DNA from: Neoroseomonas marina
GTDB lineage: Bacteria > Pseudomonadota > Alphaproteobacteria > Acetobacterales > Acetobacteraceae
Direction: 5' to 3'
Assembly: GCF_012927745.1 (NCBI RefSeq)
Contig: NZ_JABBKX010000002.1
Coordinates: 927,394 to 991,393 of the forward strand
Length of the DNA: 64,000 nt
The notes under the pieces are model-generated. The model saw nothing but the letters and a program-made list of their open reading frames with translations. It did no database searches and was not told the origin of the DNA. This document shows, piece by piece, positions 1-7,856 of this stretch. The position numbers and the translations under genes were made by a program. Position 1 is the first letter of the stretch. Every line of letters begins with the position of its first letter.

Positions 1-421
1 TTAGCGGAATCTGGACCTCGAACGCCGGGGGTGCTCGTCCTCACCCTCCGATGAGGCACGCCAAGGGCACAAGGTTTCCAGGAATGATGCGGCCTTGATC
101 GAAGACTTCCGCGCGCGACCTGCCGAAGAGAAGGAGATTTTTTCTTTCTGAAAAACACATAATATGGTCGGGTTAATGTTGACGAAGACCGCCGTGTGAA
201 TGTGAAATGCGTCTGCCGATGAACGGGGCCCGCGCCCCGGGAGACCCAGGATGACTTTCGTCATGCGTCAGGACATGCACCAGCGCCACGCCGCAGCCCG
301 GCCGTGTCGCCGCTGCCCGCCGTGGCGAATGCGCCTGGGCGGCTGAGCCGCCCCGGACGCCCTCACCCCTCTTCCCTGGAACGCATCTGCAACCGGCGCG
401 TCGCGCCGGCGGAGGATCGAC
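1..421. other. left-edge region without a confident gene
   Basis: I see no convincing gene here. An 87-codon open frame runs off the left edge on the minus strand, but it has no recognisable domain and crosses an AT-rich patch. That patch (about 133-180) stands out against the GC-rich surroundings and contains a T-run followed by an A-rich stretch. A TTGACG hexamer sits at 179-184. The patch could hold promoter elements for the operon starting at 422, but no clean -35/-10 pair can be fixed. Confidence 0.4.
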
Positions 422-622
422 ATGATCCTGTCACGACCCATCACCGAGAATGGCCACATGGTCGGCGTCGCCACGACCGGCGACAGCGGATGGCTCTTCA
501 CCGCGCTCGACCCGCGCGTGGAGGACCTGCACGGCGCGCAGTTCCGCACCCCGGCCGACGCCGAGCGCGTCGCCCTCCTCGTCCTCGCCCGCGGCCGCGG
601 CGCCGCAGGGGGGCGCGCATGA
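422..622 (+). CDS. small hypothetical protein, first of a coupled four-ORF operon
   Basis: This is a 66-residue protein of unknown function. A GGAGG ribosome-binding site lies about six bases before the ATG, which supports it as real. It has no signal peptide or membrane helix. The middle contains a DSGWLFTALDPRV stretch and the C-terminus is Ala/Arg/Gly rich. Its stop codon overlaps the next start as ATGA at 619-622. The chain of overlaps continues through two more small ORFs into the dioxygenase at 863, so all four are probably translated from one transcript. I do not recognise a family. Confidence 0.55.
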   Translation: MILSRPITENGHMVGVATTGDSGWLFTALDPRVEDLHGAQFRTPADAERVALLVLARGRGAAGGRA

Positions 623-711
623 TCACGCTGACGCTCCGCACCCTCGGCGCCGGCGCGGCCCTGCTCGCGCTCCTCGCCGCGACCGGCCTGCTGCAGCGGG
701 GCGCGCCATGA
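619..711 (+). CDS. 30-residue predicted single-helix membrane peptide
   Basis: This ORF is only 30 codons long. The peptide starts MITLTLRTLGAG and is dominated by a Leu/Ala-rich hydrophobic run at residues 9-25, compatible with one membrane helix. Both ends overlap their neighbours by four bases (ATGA at 619-622 and at 708-711), the signature of translational coupling. No function can be assigned. It could be a small membrane subunit or a leader peptide, and coincidence is possible at this length. Confidence 0.4.
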   Translation: MITLTLRTLGAGAALLALLAATGLLQRGAP

Positions 712-866
712 GCAGCCTGCTGTTCGTGCCGGTGCTCGAGACCGGCGCCATCGCCTGGCTCGCGGGGTTCCTCGCCGCGGTGGGCGGCGGGGCGCTGCAC
801 ATCCTCATGCCGCCGCGTGACCCCGCGGTGGCCGAGGCGCTCCTTGCCGCCACGGTGCATCCGTGA
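708..866 (+). CDS. 52-residue predicted small membrane protein
   Basis: A hydrophobic segment at about residues 12-33 (GAIAWLAGFLAAVGGGALHI) predicts one transmembrane helix, followed by a short polar tail. The ORF overlaps the previous one by ATGA and the next by GTGA (863-866), so it sits inside a coupled operon that ends with a TauD-like dioxygenase. No family is recognised. Small membrane proteins of this kind could assist transport or tether a partner, but nothing in the sequence says which. Confidence 0.45.
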   Translation: MSSLLFVPVLETGAIAWLAGFLAAVGGGALHILMPPRDPAVAEALLAATVHP

Positions 867-1768
867 GCGCCGCCCGCAAGCCGGCGGACTGGACGGTCCT
901 CGCCGCCCTGCACCCCGCCTTCGGCGTCGAAGTGGTGGGCCCGCCGCTGGGATTCGGCACCCCGCACGCCGCCCTCGACGGGCTGCGCGACCTGGTGCGC
1001 GTGCATGGCCTCGTCGTGCTGCGCGACCAGGCGCTGCCGCCCTCGGAGCAGGCGATGCTGACGCGCCGCCTCGGCCGGCCGGAGATCCACGCGCTCGCCC
1101 ATGCGCGGCATGCGGAGCTTCCGGAGATCGTGGTCGAAGGCAATGCCGGCGCGGAGGACGGACTCGGCGATGCGGGCCTCGCCTGGCATGCCGACCTGAC
1201 GTGGCGCGCGGCGCCATCGCGGCTGTCGCTGCTCAGTGCCGGGCACCTGCCCGCGGCGGGCGGGGAGATCCTCTTCGCGCACCAGGGCGCGGCCTATGAG
1301 CGGCTCGATCCCTGGCTGCGCTGGCGCATCGAATACCTCGACGCGGAGCACGACCACGACCGCCGCCGCGCGGGCGGCGCGCCGGGGTGGCGGCCGCGGC
1401 CGGCGCTGGCCGGTGCCGAGCGCGACGCCCATCCGGCCGTGGTGCACCCGGTGGTGCGGCTCGATCCCGCGACGGGGCAGCGGAGCCTCTTCGTGAACGA
1501 GGGCACGACGACGCGCCTGCTCGGCGCCCCCGAGGACGAAGCGACGCGGCTGCTGGCCCGGCTGCTGGCCGCGGCGACCGATCCCGCCGTCGTGCTCCGC
1601 CATCGCTGGCGTCCCGGCGACCTGCTGCTGTGGGACAATGCGCTGCTGCTGCATCGCGTGGAGGCGACGGCACCGGGCGAGGTGATCCGGCTCCATCGGA
1701 GCGCGGTCAGCGGCGAGCGGCCCGTCGGGCCGATCTCGGTCGCGCAGCCCTGGGTGGTTGCCGGCTAG
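863..1768 (+). CDS. TauD/TfdA-family Fe(II)/2-oxoglutarate-dependent dioxygenase
   Basis: This 301-residue protein fits the TauD/TfdA family. The iron-binding triad is visible as H109 and D111 in WHADLTW and the distal H264 in LLHRVEA. R279, 15 residues after H264 as in TauD, is placed to bind the 2-oxoglutarate carboxylate. Such enzymes hydroxylate taurine, 2,4-D, sulfate esters or similar acids in the cytoplasm. The GTG start overlaps the stop of the small ORF upstream, so it is the last gene of a four-ORF operon. A strong terminator follows at 1879-1912. The substrate is not predictable; cysK and cobA nearby make a sulfur-containing substrate thinkable, but they are on the other side of the terminator. 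Confidence 0.85.
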   Translation: MSAARKPADWTVLAALHPAFGVEVVGPPLGFGTPHAALDGLRDLVRVHGLVVLRDQALPPSEQAMLTRRLGRPEIHALAHARHAELPEIVVEGNAGAEDGLGDAGLAWHADLTWRAAPSRLSLLSAGHLPAAGGEILFAHQGAAYERLDPWLRWRIEYLDAEHDHDRRRAGGAPGWRPRPALAGAERDAHPAVVHPVVRLDPATGQRSLFVNEGTTTRLLGAPEDEATRLLARLLAAATDPAVVLRHRWRPGDLLLWDNALLLHRVEATAPGEVIRLHRSAVSGERPVGPISVAQPWVVAG

Positions 1769-1878
1769 GAACCGCCCGGCGCCACCGCACGACCTCCGCC
1801 CGCCGTCGGCGGAGCGGCCTGCCCGAAGGCGGGCCGGCACCAGACGGCCATGTGACTGGACGTTTCCTCCCGCAACTT

Positions 1879-1912
1879 CGGCCGGGGCCCCATGTGGTCC
1901 CGGCCGTTTTTT
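1879..1912 (+). terminator. Rho-independent terminator of the dioxygenase operon
   Basis: An 8-bp perfect stem (CGGCCGGG at 1879-1886, CCCGGCCG at 1899-1906), extendable by a G-U pair and two more G-C pairs, is followed directly by six T residues at 1907-1912. This is a textbook intrinsic terminator on the plus strand, 110 bases after the dioxygenase stop and just before the convergent end of cysK. Confidence 0.9.
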
Positions 1913-1913
1913 G

Positions 1914-2939
1914 TCAGAGCCCGGCGAAGAGTCGCGTCGAGAGGTAGCGTTCGGCGAAGGACGGCGCGATCGCGACCACCAGCCGCCCGGCCATGGCGGG
2001 TTCGCGCGCCACGGTGATGGCCGCGGCGAGCGCGGCGCCGGAGGAAATGCCGATCGGCAGCCCTTCTTCCCGCGCGCAGCGACGCGCCGCGTCGAAGGCC
2101 TCTCGTTCCGGCACGCGCAGCACGCCGTCGAGGGCGGCGAGGTCCAGCACCGCCGGCTTGAACCCCGCGCCGATGCCCTGGATGTCGTGCGGCCCGGGAT
2201 CGTCGCCCGACAGAACCGCGCTTTCCGCCGGTTCCACCCCCAACACGCGCAGCCCCTTCCGGCGCGGCTTCAGCGCGCGGGCGATGCCGGTCAGCGTGCC
2301 GCCGGTGCCGATGCCGCCGACGATGGCGTCGACCTCGCCGCCGGTGTCGGTCCAGATCTCCTCGGCGGTGGTGGCCGCGTGGATGTCGGGGTTGGCCGGA
2401 TTGTCGAACTGGCGCGGCATCCAGGCGCCTGGGGTGGCGGCGAGGATCGCCTCGGCCCGCGCGATCGCGCCGGCCATGCCGCGCTTCGCGGGCGTGAGTT
2501 CCAGTTCGGCGCCCATCAGGCGCATCATCCGCCGTCGCTCGATGCTCGCACCGTCGGGCATCACCACGATCAGCCGGTAGCCCTTGGCGGCCGCGACGAA
2601 GGCGAGCGCGATGCCGGTATTGCCCGAGGTCGGTTCCACCAGCACGGAGCGGCCCGGGGCGATCTGCCCCGCGCGCTCTGCCGCCTCGACCATGGCGAGG
2701 CCGATCCGGTCCTTCACCGAGCCGAGCGGATTGAAGAACTCGAGCTTGAGCGCGATCCGCGCCGCGAGCCCCTCCGCCGCCGCGATGCGCGGCAGCAGGA
2801 CGAGCGGCGTGCCGCCCACCGTCTCGAGCACGCTGCCGAAGATGCGGCCGCGGGCGGAGGCGAGGGTGGCGGGGGGTTCCGCCTTCCGTGTCTTGGCGCG
2901 GCGGCGCGGGGCGTTTCCATCGGGCATGGCGGAAGCCAT
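1914..2939 (-). CDS. cysK: cysteine synthase (O-acetylserine sulfhydrylase)
   Basis: This 341-residue PLP enzyme makes cysteine from O-acetylserine and sulfide. The PLP lysine is K76 in NPLGSVKDR. The substrate loop is EPTSGNTG (about 102-109), the phosphate-binding loop is GGIGTGGT, and the C-terminus ends in the family-typical SFAERYLSTRLF. Compared with usual CysK (about 310 residues) there is an N-terminal extension of roughly 30 residues rich in basic residues (PRRRAKTRK). Alternative downstream starts within that extension are possible. It is divergent from an Rrf2-type regulator 100 bases away, which is the natural candidate to control it. Confidence 0.94.
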   Translation of the reverse strand: MASAMPDGNAPRRRAKTRKAEPPATLASARGRIFGSVLETVGGTPLVLLPRIAAAEGLAARIALKLEFFNPLGSVKDRIGLAMVEAAERAGQIAPGRSVLVEPTSGNTGIALAFVAAAKGYRLIVVMPDGASIERRRMMRLMGAELELTPAKRGMAGAIARAEAILAATPGAWMPRQFDNPANPDIHAATTAEEIWTDTGGEVDAIVGGIGTGGTLTGIARALKPRRKGLRVLGVEPAESAVLSGDDPGPHDIQGIGAGFKPAVLDLAALDGVLRVPEREAFDAARRCAREEGLPIGISSGAALAAAITVAREPAMAGRLVVAIAPSFAERYLSTRLFAGL

Positions 2940-3040
2940 ACCACGTCATGCCGGGTGTTTCAGGGGGGCTGGGACAGGGGCTCGCATTCCACGACCGGGC
3001 GTCGTAGAGATCGGCATAAGCTGACTCCGGAGGAACCGCC

Positions 3041-3490
3041 ATGCTCCTGCGCCGCGACCGCGCCCTCACGGCCATCGCCATCATGCTCGACGTCGCCTTC
3101 CACGCCGGGCGCACCGGGGAGCTGGCCGGCGGGGCGGAGGTGGCCGAGCGCCTGGGCGCCGCGCGGCGGGGCGTCGAGCCGGTCTTCCAGGCGCTGTCCC
3201 GCGCCGGGCTGCTGGAAAGCGTGCGCGGCCCGCGCGGCGGCTACCGGCTCGGGCGCCGGCCGCGGGACCTGCGCCTGTCCGACATCGTCGCCTGCGTGCA
3301 GGAGGAGGCCGGGCCCGAGCCCGACCTGACCGGCCGCCTGCAGACCGCCGTGGTCATGCCGCTGTGGCGGGAACTCGACACCGAACTCCGCGCGCGGCTC
3401 GCCGGCATGACGGTCGAGGATCTGCTGCGCCGGGCCCAGGGCGCGGGCCTGCGCCGCGCTGTGACGGAACCGCTGAACTTCGCGATCTGA
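3041..3490 (+). CDS. Rrf2-family transcriptional regulator
   Basis: This 149-residue protein has an N-terminal winged helix (residues 1-75) ending in RGPRGGYRLGR, the wing motif typical of Rrf2/IscR/CymR proteins. GGAGG precedes the ATG at a good distance. It has a single cysteine (C85), so it cannot ligate an iron-sulfur cluster through the three cysteines used by IscR. In this it resembles CymR, the cysteine-metabolism repressor that works with CysK. It is divergent from cysK and convergent with cobA (2-base gap), so a role in sulfur metabolism is likely but inferred from position. Confidence 0.88.
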   Translation: MLLRRDRALTAIAIMLDVAFHAGRTGELAGGAEVAERLGAARRGVEPVFQALSRAGLLESVRGPRGGYRLGRRPRDLRLSDIVACVQEEAGPEPDLTGRLQTAVVMPLWRELDTELRARLAGMTVEDLLRRAQGAGLRRAVTEPLNFAI

Positions 3491-3492
3491 CC

Positions 3493-4305
3493 TCAGCGCG
3501 CCACGGCGTCGCGCCGGCGTGGCGTGGCGGCGGGCGCCGCCCCGGCCAGCACCGCGGACATCGCGGCGACCTGGCCGATGACCACCAGCGCCGGCGTCGG
3601 CACCCCCGCCCGCCGCGCGGCAAGCGTGCAGGCGCCGAGCGTGGTCGCGAGCGCGCTTTCCTCGGGCAGTGAGGCCTGGGAGACGATCGAGACCGGCGTA
3701 TCCGGGGGCATCTCGGCCGCGAGCAATCGCACCGCAATGGCATCGAGCGCGGTCAGCGCCATGAAGGCGACGATCGTCGCTCCGCTCCTCGCCAGCGCTT
3801 CCCAGTCGACGGAACTGGGCAGTTGGCCGGTCTCGTCATGGCCAGTCACGAAGGTGACGGCGCTGGCGACGCCGCGATGCGTCACCGGAATGCCGGCGGC
3901 CGCCGGCGCGGCGGTGCCCGCGGTGACGCCGGGGACGACGCGCCAGGGGATACCGGCCTCGGTCAGCGCGGCGGCTTCCTCGCCGCCGCGGCCGAACAGG
4001 AAGGGATCGCCGCCCTTCAGCCGCACCACCCGCTGCTGGGCCCGGGCGCCGGCGACCATGCGGGCGATGATGGCGGACTGCGGCGTGGCCTGGACTGCCT
4101 TGCGCTTGCCCACGGCGACGATGGTCGCACCAGGGCGAACCAGGCGCAGTACGCCCCGGCCCGGAAGGGCGTCGTGCAGCACCAGGTCGGCATGGCGCAG
4201 GGCGCTCGCTGCGCGCAGCGTCAGCAGGTCCGGATCGCCGGGCCCGGCGCCGACGAGCCAGACCTCGCCCGGGCGCGGGGCATCTGTGGCGGCGAGGAAA
4301 CCCAT
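3493..4305 (-). CDS. cobA: uroporphyrinogen-III C-methyltransferase
   Basis: This 270-residue SAM-dependent methyltransferase converts uroporphyrinogen III to precorrin-2, the branch point to siroheme and cobalamin. Diagnostic stretches are VWLVGAGPGDPDLLTL near the N-terminus, RLKGGDPFLFGRGGEE in the middle and PGVTAGTAAPAAAGIPVTHR. Length matches the single-domain SumT/CobA form without the CysG dehydrogenase domain. It lies next to cysK and the Rrf2 regulator, consistent with siroheme supply for assimilatory sulfite reductase, whose genes are not in the window. Confidence 0.93.
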   Translation of the reverse strand: MGFLAATDAPRPGEVWLVGAGPGDPDLLTLRAASALRHADLVLHDALPGRGVLRLVRPGATIVAVGKRKAVQATPQSAIIARMVAGARAQQRVVRLKGGDPFLFGRGGEEAAALTEAGIPWRVVPGVTAGTAAPAAAGIPVTHRGVASAVTFVTGHDETGQLPSSVDWEALARSGATIVAFMALTALDAIAVRLLAAEMPPDTPVSIVSQASLPEESALATTLGACTLAARRAGVPTPALVVIGQVAAMSAVLAGAAPAATPRRRDAVAR

Positions 4306-5103
4306 GGGGCGCGGCGCTTTCCTGTCGAACTGGCGGTTGGCGTAGGGCCGATATCAACGAGGAGCAAGCGTGAGATTCGTCGCCTCTGCACGGGGCACAG
4401 AAGCGAAGGAACGTGCCGCATAGCGGGGAACGAGGGAAATGCTTCGCTGCCGCCGAGGTGCACAGCGGCGCTTCGATTGGAAAAGCACATCGGTGTATGG
4501 TGATAATAGGATGTGGCTGGTGCTTCGCTCACACGCCGTTCGTCGTCAGCCGACGGGTCGCGTGCCGATGGGTGCCACATGCCTCCCGGACCATGATCGG
4601 ATCCCACACGTCGTGAGGTTGTGGGGCTGTTTGCTCGTCGGTGTCGCGAGCCTGGTCGAGCGCGGTCGAGATGCGCTTCTTCAGAATCGCGGCCACCGCG
4701 CGGACGCGATGGCGCCGAGTCTGCACCGAAACCACGGGATCGCGAGGCGACGTTCTGCGCCTAGCGTTCGAAGTACGGGGGCATGGCGGTGTCCGGCGCC
4801 CGTAAGGTGAAGAGCCTCAAGGTCGAGAACGCGCGGCTGAAGGAGCTGCCGGCGGAATCGATGTTCGACGTCTCGATGCTGCGGGAGATGCTGCCGAGAA
4901 TGTCTGACGTTCGGCTCACGCGGAAGGGCCGCTACCTGGGCGATCGAGGAGACTGACCACTGGTAGCGGCGGGCGTGCCAACGCGTCGGCCTGGCGACCA
5001 AAGCTGTCGTCACGGATCGCGTTCGAGCGGCTCGCGCCAGAACGCATCGGTACAATCCTCCCGGCTTGGCGGAGCCTGCGCCGCTCTTGTGAGGCCGAGA
5101 GAG
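4306..5103. other. 800-base gap with transposase debris
   Basis: There is no intact gene between cobA and allE. The first 450 bases hold nothing I can name. The second half carries fragments of an IS3-type element, annotated separately. Base composition is more mixed than in the flanking genes, as expected for a decayed insertion. Confidence 0.6.
4771..4956 (+). pseudogene. IS3-family transposase OrfA fragment
   Basis: Translation from 4771 gives KYGGMAVSGARKVKSLK followed by VENARLKEL and an SMLREML segment. This is the C-terminal coiled-coil part of an IS3-family OrfA, usually written KYGGM..S.A.RLK.LE.EN..LK. A TAG stop three codons upstream and the absence of the HTH part show that the 5' half is gone. 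Further on (about 4972-5060) the plus strand reads RACQRVGL, reminiscent of the RACR.VG start of OrfB, then degenerates. No inverted repeats could be identified. Confidence 0.7.
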
Positions 5104-5865
5104 TCAGAACGTCACGTCACGATTGACGTCCTTGTAGAGCAGATAGGCCGTCTCGCCCCATCCTGTGGCGTAGAACTGCTGCGGGACGTAGGCGCCCATC
5201 CAGATGAAGTCGCCGACCCAGCATTCGTGCCATTCGCGTCCGAGCAGGTACAGCCCCTGTCCCTCCAGCATGTACAGCCCGTGCTGCATGATGTGGGTCT
5301 CGACGAAGGGGAAGTAGTTGCCGGGTTCGAAGGACAGGATGTTGACCTCCATGTCCATCGCCATGTCGGCCTCACCCAGCAGGGCCTGCCAGTTCCGCCC
5401 GCGCGTGTGCTTGTTCACCTTCGGCACGTCGTGCCGGTGACCGAAGAAGGAGGCGCGCGGCGCGATGCCCGGTGCCGCCACATAGGGGCGCTTGACCCAG
5501 ATGATCTTGGCCGCGCCCGTGACCGCGTAGCTTTTCCCGGCCGCGACATAGGCATAGCCGCCGGCATCGAGCCGCCGCGTCTGCCCATCCGCGGCGATCT
5601 CGGCCTCGCCCTCCACCACGAAGAAGAAATGCTCCAGCCCGTCCATCAGCGGCGCGGGCGTTCCGCCGCCGTCCTCGATCTCCAGCAACGCCTGGGCGAA
5701 GTTCGCACCCATGGCCGGGCTGGTGTGGAAGCGGATCTTCGTCTTCTCGAAGCCGGGCAGGCGGCTTTCGAGGATCCCCTCCGGCGGCATCACCGCGTAG
5801 TGCGGCGTGACCATGGTGCGGTTGTGGCCCGCGATGCCGGGCGGCAGAACGTCGCGACGGGTCAT
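5104..5865 (-). CDS. allE: (S)-ureidoglycine aminohydrolase, bicupin
   Basis: This 253-residue protein has two cupin domains (about 50-125 and 170-245) as in AllE/YlbA, the manganese enzyme that releases ammonia from (S)-ureidoglycine in allantoin degradation. The metal ligands in the C-terminal cupin appear as E189, H191 and H195 in ETHIMQHGLYML, with Q229/Q230 in VPQQFYATG. The C-terminus KDVNRDVTF is family-typical. The start overlaps the ridA-like stop by ATGA, so the two are co-translated. A divergent LysR gene is the likely regulator. No allantoinase or allantoicase is present in the window. Confidence 0.88.
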   Translation of the reverse strand: MTRRDVLPPGIAGHNRTMVTPHYAVMPPEGILESRLPGFEKTKIRFHTSPAMGANFAQALLEIEDGGGTPAPLMDGLEHFFFVVEGEAEIAADGQTRRLDAGGYAYVAAGKSYAVTGAAKIIWVKRPYVAAPGIAPRASFFGHRHDVPKVNKHTRGRNWQALLGEADMAMDMEVNILSFEPGNYFPFVETHIMQHGLYMLEGQGLYLLGREWHECWVGDFIWMGAYVPQQFYATGWGETAYLLYKDVNRDVTF

Positions 5866-6245
5866 GCGCTCCCTCCGGGCAGGGCGGCGGTGACGATGAT
5901 CTCCACCAGGTCGCCTGGCGGCATCGGTGTCTGCACGGCGCTGCGCACGGGGCCCTCGCCGGCAGGGACCCAGCGCGTCCAGGCGGCGTCCATCGCGGGC
6001 TTCTCCGACAGGTCGGCCATGAAGACCTCGGCGCGCAGCAGGCGGGACTTGTCGGTGCCGGCAGCGTGCAGATAGCCCTCGATCGACGCGAGCAGGTCGT
6101 CCGTCTGGGCCTCGACGCCCGCAGTCTTGTCGCGCGCGGTGGCAAGCGCCCAGATCGTGCCGCCGCCGCCCGGCGGGCGGTGCACCACGACGCGCGATCG
6201 GTTGGCGAAGGGGCCGGGGGTTCGGGTGATGTCGGGATGGGGCAT
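5862..6245 (-). CDS. RidA/YjgF/RutC-family protein
   Basis: This 127-residue protein fits the RidA family, trimeric deaminases that hydrolyse reactive enamine/imine intermediates. Family features are ARDKTAGVEAQTDDLLASIE, then SRLLRAEVFMADL, and the PVRSAVQ segment whose arginine binds the substrate carboxylate in RidA. A GGAGGG site precedes the ATG. It is the first gene of a two-gene operon with allE. RidA partners are known in uracil and purine-ring breakdown, where unstable amino acrylate or ureido intermediates arise, which fits an accessory role for ureidoglycine metabolism. Confidence 0.87.
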   Translation of the reverse strand: MPHPDITRTPGPFANRSRVVVHRPPGGGGTIWALATARDKTAGVEAQTDDLLASIEGYLHAAGTDKSRLLRAEVFMADLSEKPAMDAAWTRWVPAGEGPVRSAVQTPMPPGDLVEIIVTAALPGGSA

Positions 6246-6362
6246 GCGCCCTCCGGTTGGATGGTTGGCGATGGTTTACTCGGCCGCGTGCGGCCGCATG
6301 GTCGGCCCGCGCCGTAGAGTCCGGCGGTTTCCGGAAGCGAACGGAGACTGTGCTGCGGGAAT

Positions 6363-6396
6363 GGCTCAGACAAACCAGTTGTTCTCGGGTTGAGCC
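6363..6396. promoter_or_regulatory. imperfect inverted repeat, candidate LysR binding site
   Basis: GGCTCA at 6363-6368 and TGAGCC at 6391-6396 form a 6-bp inverted repeat about 17 bases before the LysR start. Inner bases AACC and GGTT extend the symmetry weakly. Position between a LysR gene and its divergent target operon is where LysR proteins usually bind. Confidence 0.35.
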
Positions 6397-6412
6397 TTAG
6401 TTTTCATGGCGC

Positions 6413-7306
6413 ATGGGTCGTCGCCTGCCGCCGCTGAATGCCCTGCGCGCCTTCGAGGCCGCCGCCCGCCTCGGAGGCTTCGCGGCGGCAGCGCAGGAAC
6501 TTGGCGTCACCGCGGGCGCGGTCAGCCAGCAGGTGCAGGCGCTGGAGGCGCGGCTCGGCCGGCGGTTGTTCGACCGTTCCCCGCGTTCGCTGAGCCTGAC
6601 GCCGGACGGGCGTGCGCTGACCCCGGTCCTGACGGAGGCGCTGGACGCGATGGAGGCCGGGCTGCTGCGCGCGCTCTCGCCGCGGGTGCGCAGCGCGCTC
6701 GCCGTGTTCGCGCAGACCTCCTTTGCGATCGGCTGGTTGCTGCCGCGGCTGCCCCGCTTCCATCGCGAGCACCCGGAGATTGAGTTGCGCCTGTCCACAG
6801 GAATCGACGCGCCGGACCTGCATGGTGCCGCACCTGATGCCGTCATCCTGCATGGACGCGGCCCCTGGCCGGGGCTTGCGACGCATCTGCTGTTCCCGGA
6901 CCGCCTGGTGCCGGTGTGCGCGCCGGGCTGGCTCGCCGCGCGCGATGTCGGGGACCCGCGCCTGCTCGCCAACGAGACTCTGCTCGTTTCCGACACCGCG
7001 CGGGGGGACTGGGAGGAGTGGTTCGCCCATGCCGGGCGGCGCAGCCTGCGGCCGGACCGCGCGCTGCACTTCGGATCCTCCCTGCTGCCGCCGCAGGCGG
7101 CGCTGCATGGGCTCGGCGTGGCGCTGGCGGATATCGGGCTGGTGCAGCCGGAACTCGATGCCGGACGGCTGGTCAATCCGGTGCCCGCCGTGCCGCCGCT
7201 GCGGCGCGGGACGGGCTGGCACCTCGCACACTTGCCCGGCCGCGGCGACGAGGCGCCGATCGTCGCCCTGCGGGATTGGCTGTTGCGCGAGGCCCAGCCC
7301 GGCTGA
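6413..7306 (+). CDS. LysR-family regulator, GcvA-like
   Basis: This 297-residue protein begins with the winged HTH PPLNALRAFEAAARLGGF and AQELGVTAGAVSQQVQALE (residues 5-65), the GcvA/AmpR-type arrangement. The remaining 200 residues form the periplasmic-binding-like effector domain. It is divergent from ridA-allE, so it probably controls that operon in response to a ureide or related metabolite. The effector is unknown. Confidence 0.9.
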   Translation: MGRRLPPLNALRAFEAAARLGGFAAAAQELGVTAGAVSQQVQALEARLGRRLFDRSPRSLSLTPDGRALTPVLTEALDAMEAGLLRALSPRVRSALAVFAQTSFAIGWLLPRLPRFHREHPEIELRLSTGIDAPDLHGAAPDAVILHGRGPWPGLATHLLFPDRLVPVCAPGWLAARDVGDPRLLANETLLVSDTARGDWEEWFAHAGRRSLRPDRALHFGSSLLPPQAALHGLGVALADIGLVQPELDAGRLVNPVPAVPPLRRGTGWHLAHLPGRGDEAPIVALRDWLLREAQPG

Positions 7307-7856
7307 GGCTGGGGCGAGGAAAGCTGCTTCTGCAAGGCCCTGCGGCTGCGCGCTTCATCGCGCGCCATGACCCTGCGGACCGTGTCCCCTTGCCAGGACT
7401 CGGCTCCGCCGCATCCACGACGCCGCTGGTGGCGTGACGCATGCGGGCTAGGACGAATGCGAGCGCGCCGGGCCGCGAGACGGCGGAGGCGCAAGGGTTC
7501 GCCTTCAGCAGCCATCTCGACCGCGTGCCGCAGGTGGGGGCGAGCATGGTCGTGCTCGCCGGGCTGCGCCATGCCGGAGGTGTCCCGAGGCGCGACATGG
7601 AGGTCATGGCGATCCGTGCCGCGCAGGCCGGTGCCTGGTTCCCCTTCGGCTCCCCCGGCTCGCGCTCCACATGGATGCACCGATCGGACGGCTCCGCGCC
7701 CCTCCAGCTCGGGTGGACCGTCTCGGCCCGAGCCCGAGAGCAGCCTCTCTCGTCGCCTGCTTCCGGATCCGGACATTCACCGGCGGCGCTCCCTTGCCTG
7801 CTTGCCGGCAAGCCTCGGCTTGCCCAGTTCTCCCGACGGCGGGCACTCTCCGTCGC
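7307..7856. other. 550-base gap with no confident gene
   Basis: A 139-codon plus-strand frame (7441-7860) and overlapping minus-strand frames cross this stretch. None has a recognisable domain or a good ribosome-binding site, and their composition looks like noncoding high-GC sequence. It may be decayed coding DNA. The frame that becomes the amidohydrolase is open from 7671, but homology begins only after the ATG at 7857. Confidence 0.45.

Noticed and set aside
1..264. minus-strand open frame at the left edge
   Set aside because: No domain, no clear ribosome-binding site, and it crosses an AT-rich patch that looks intergenic.
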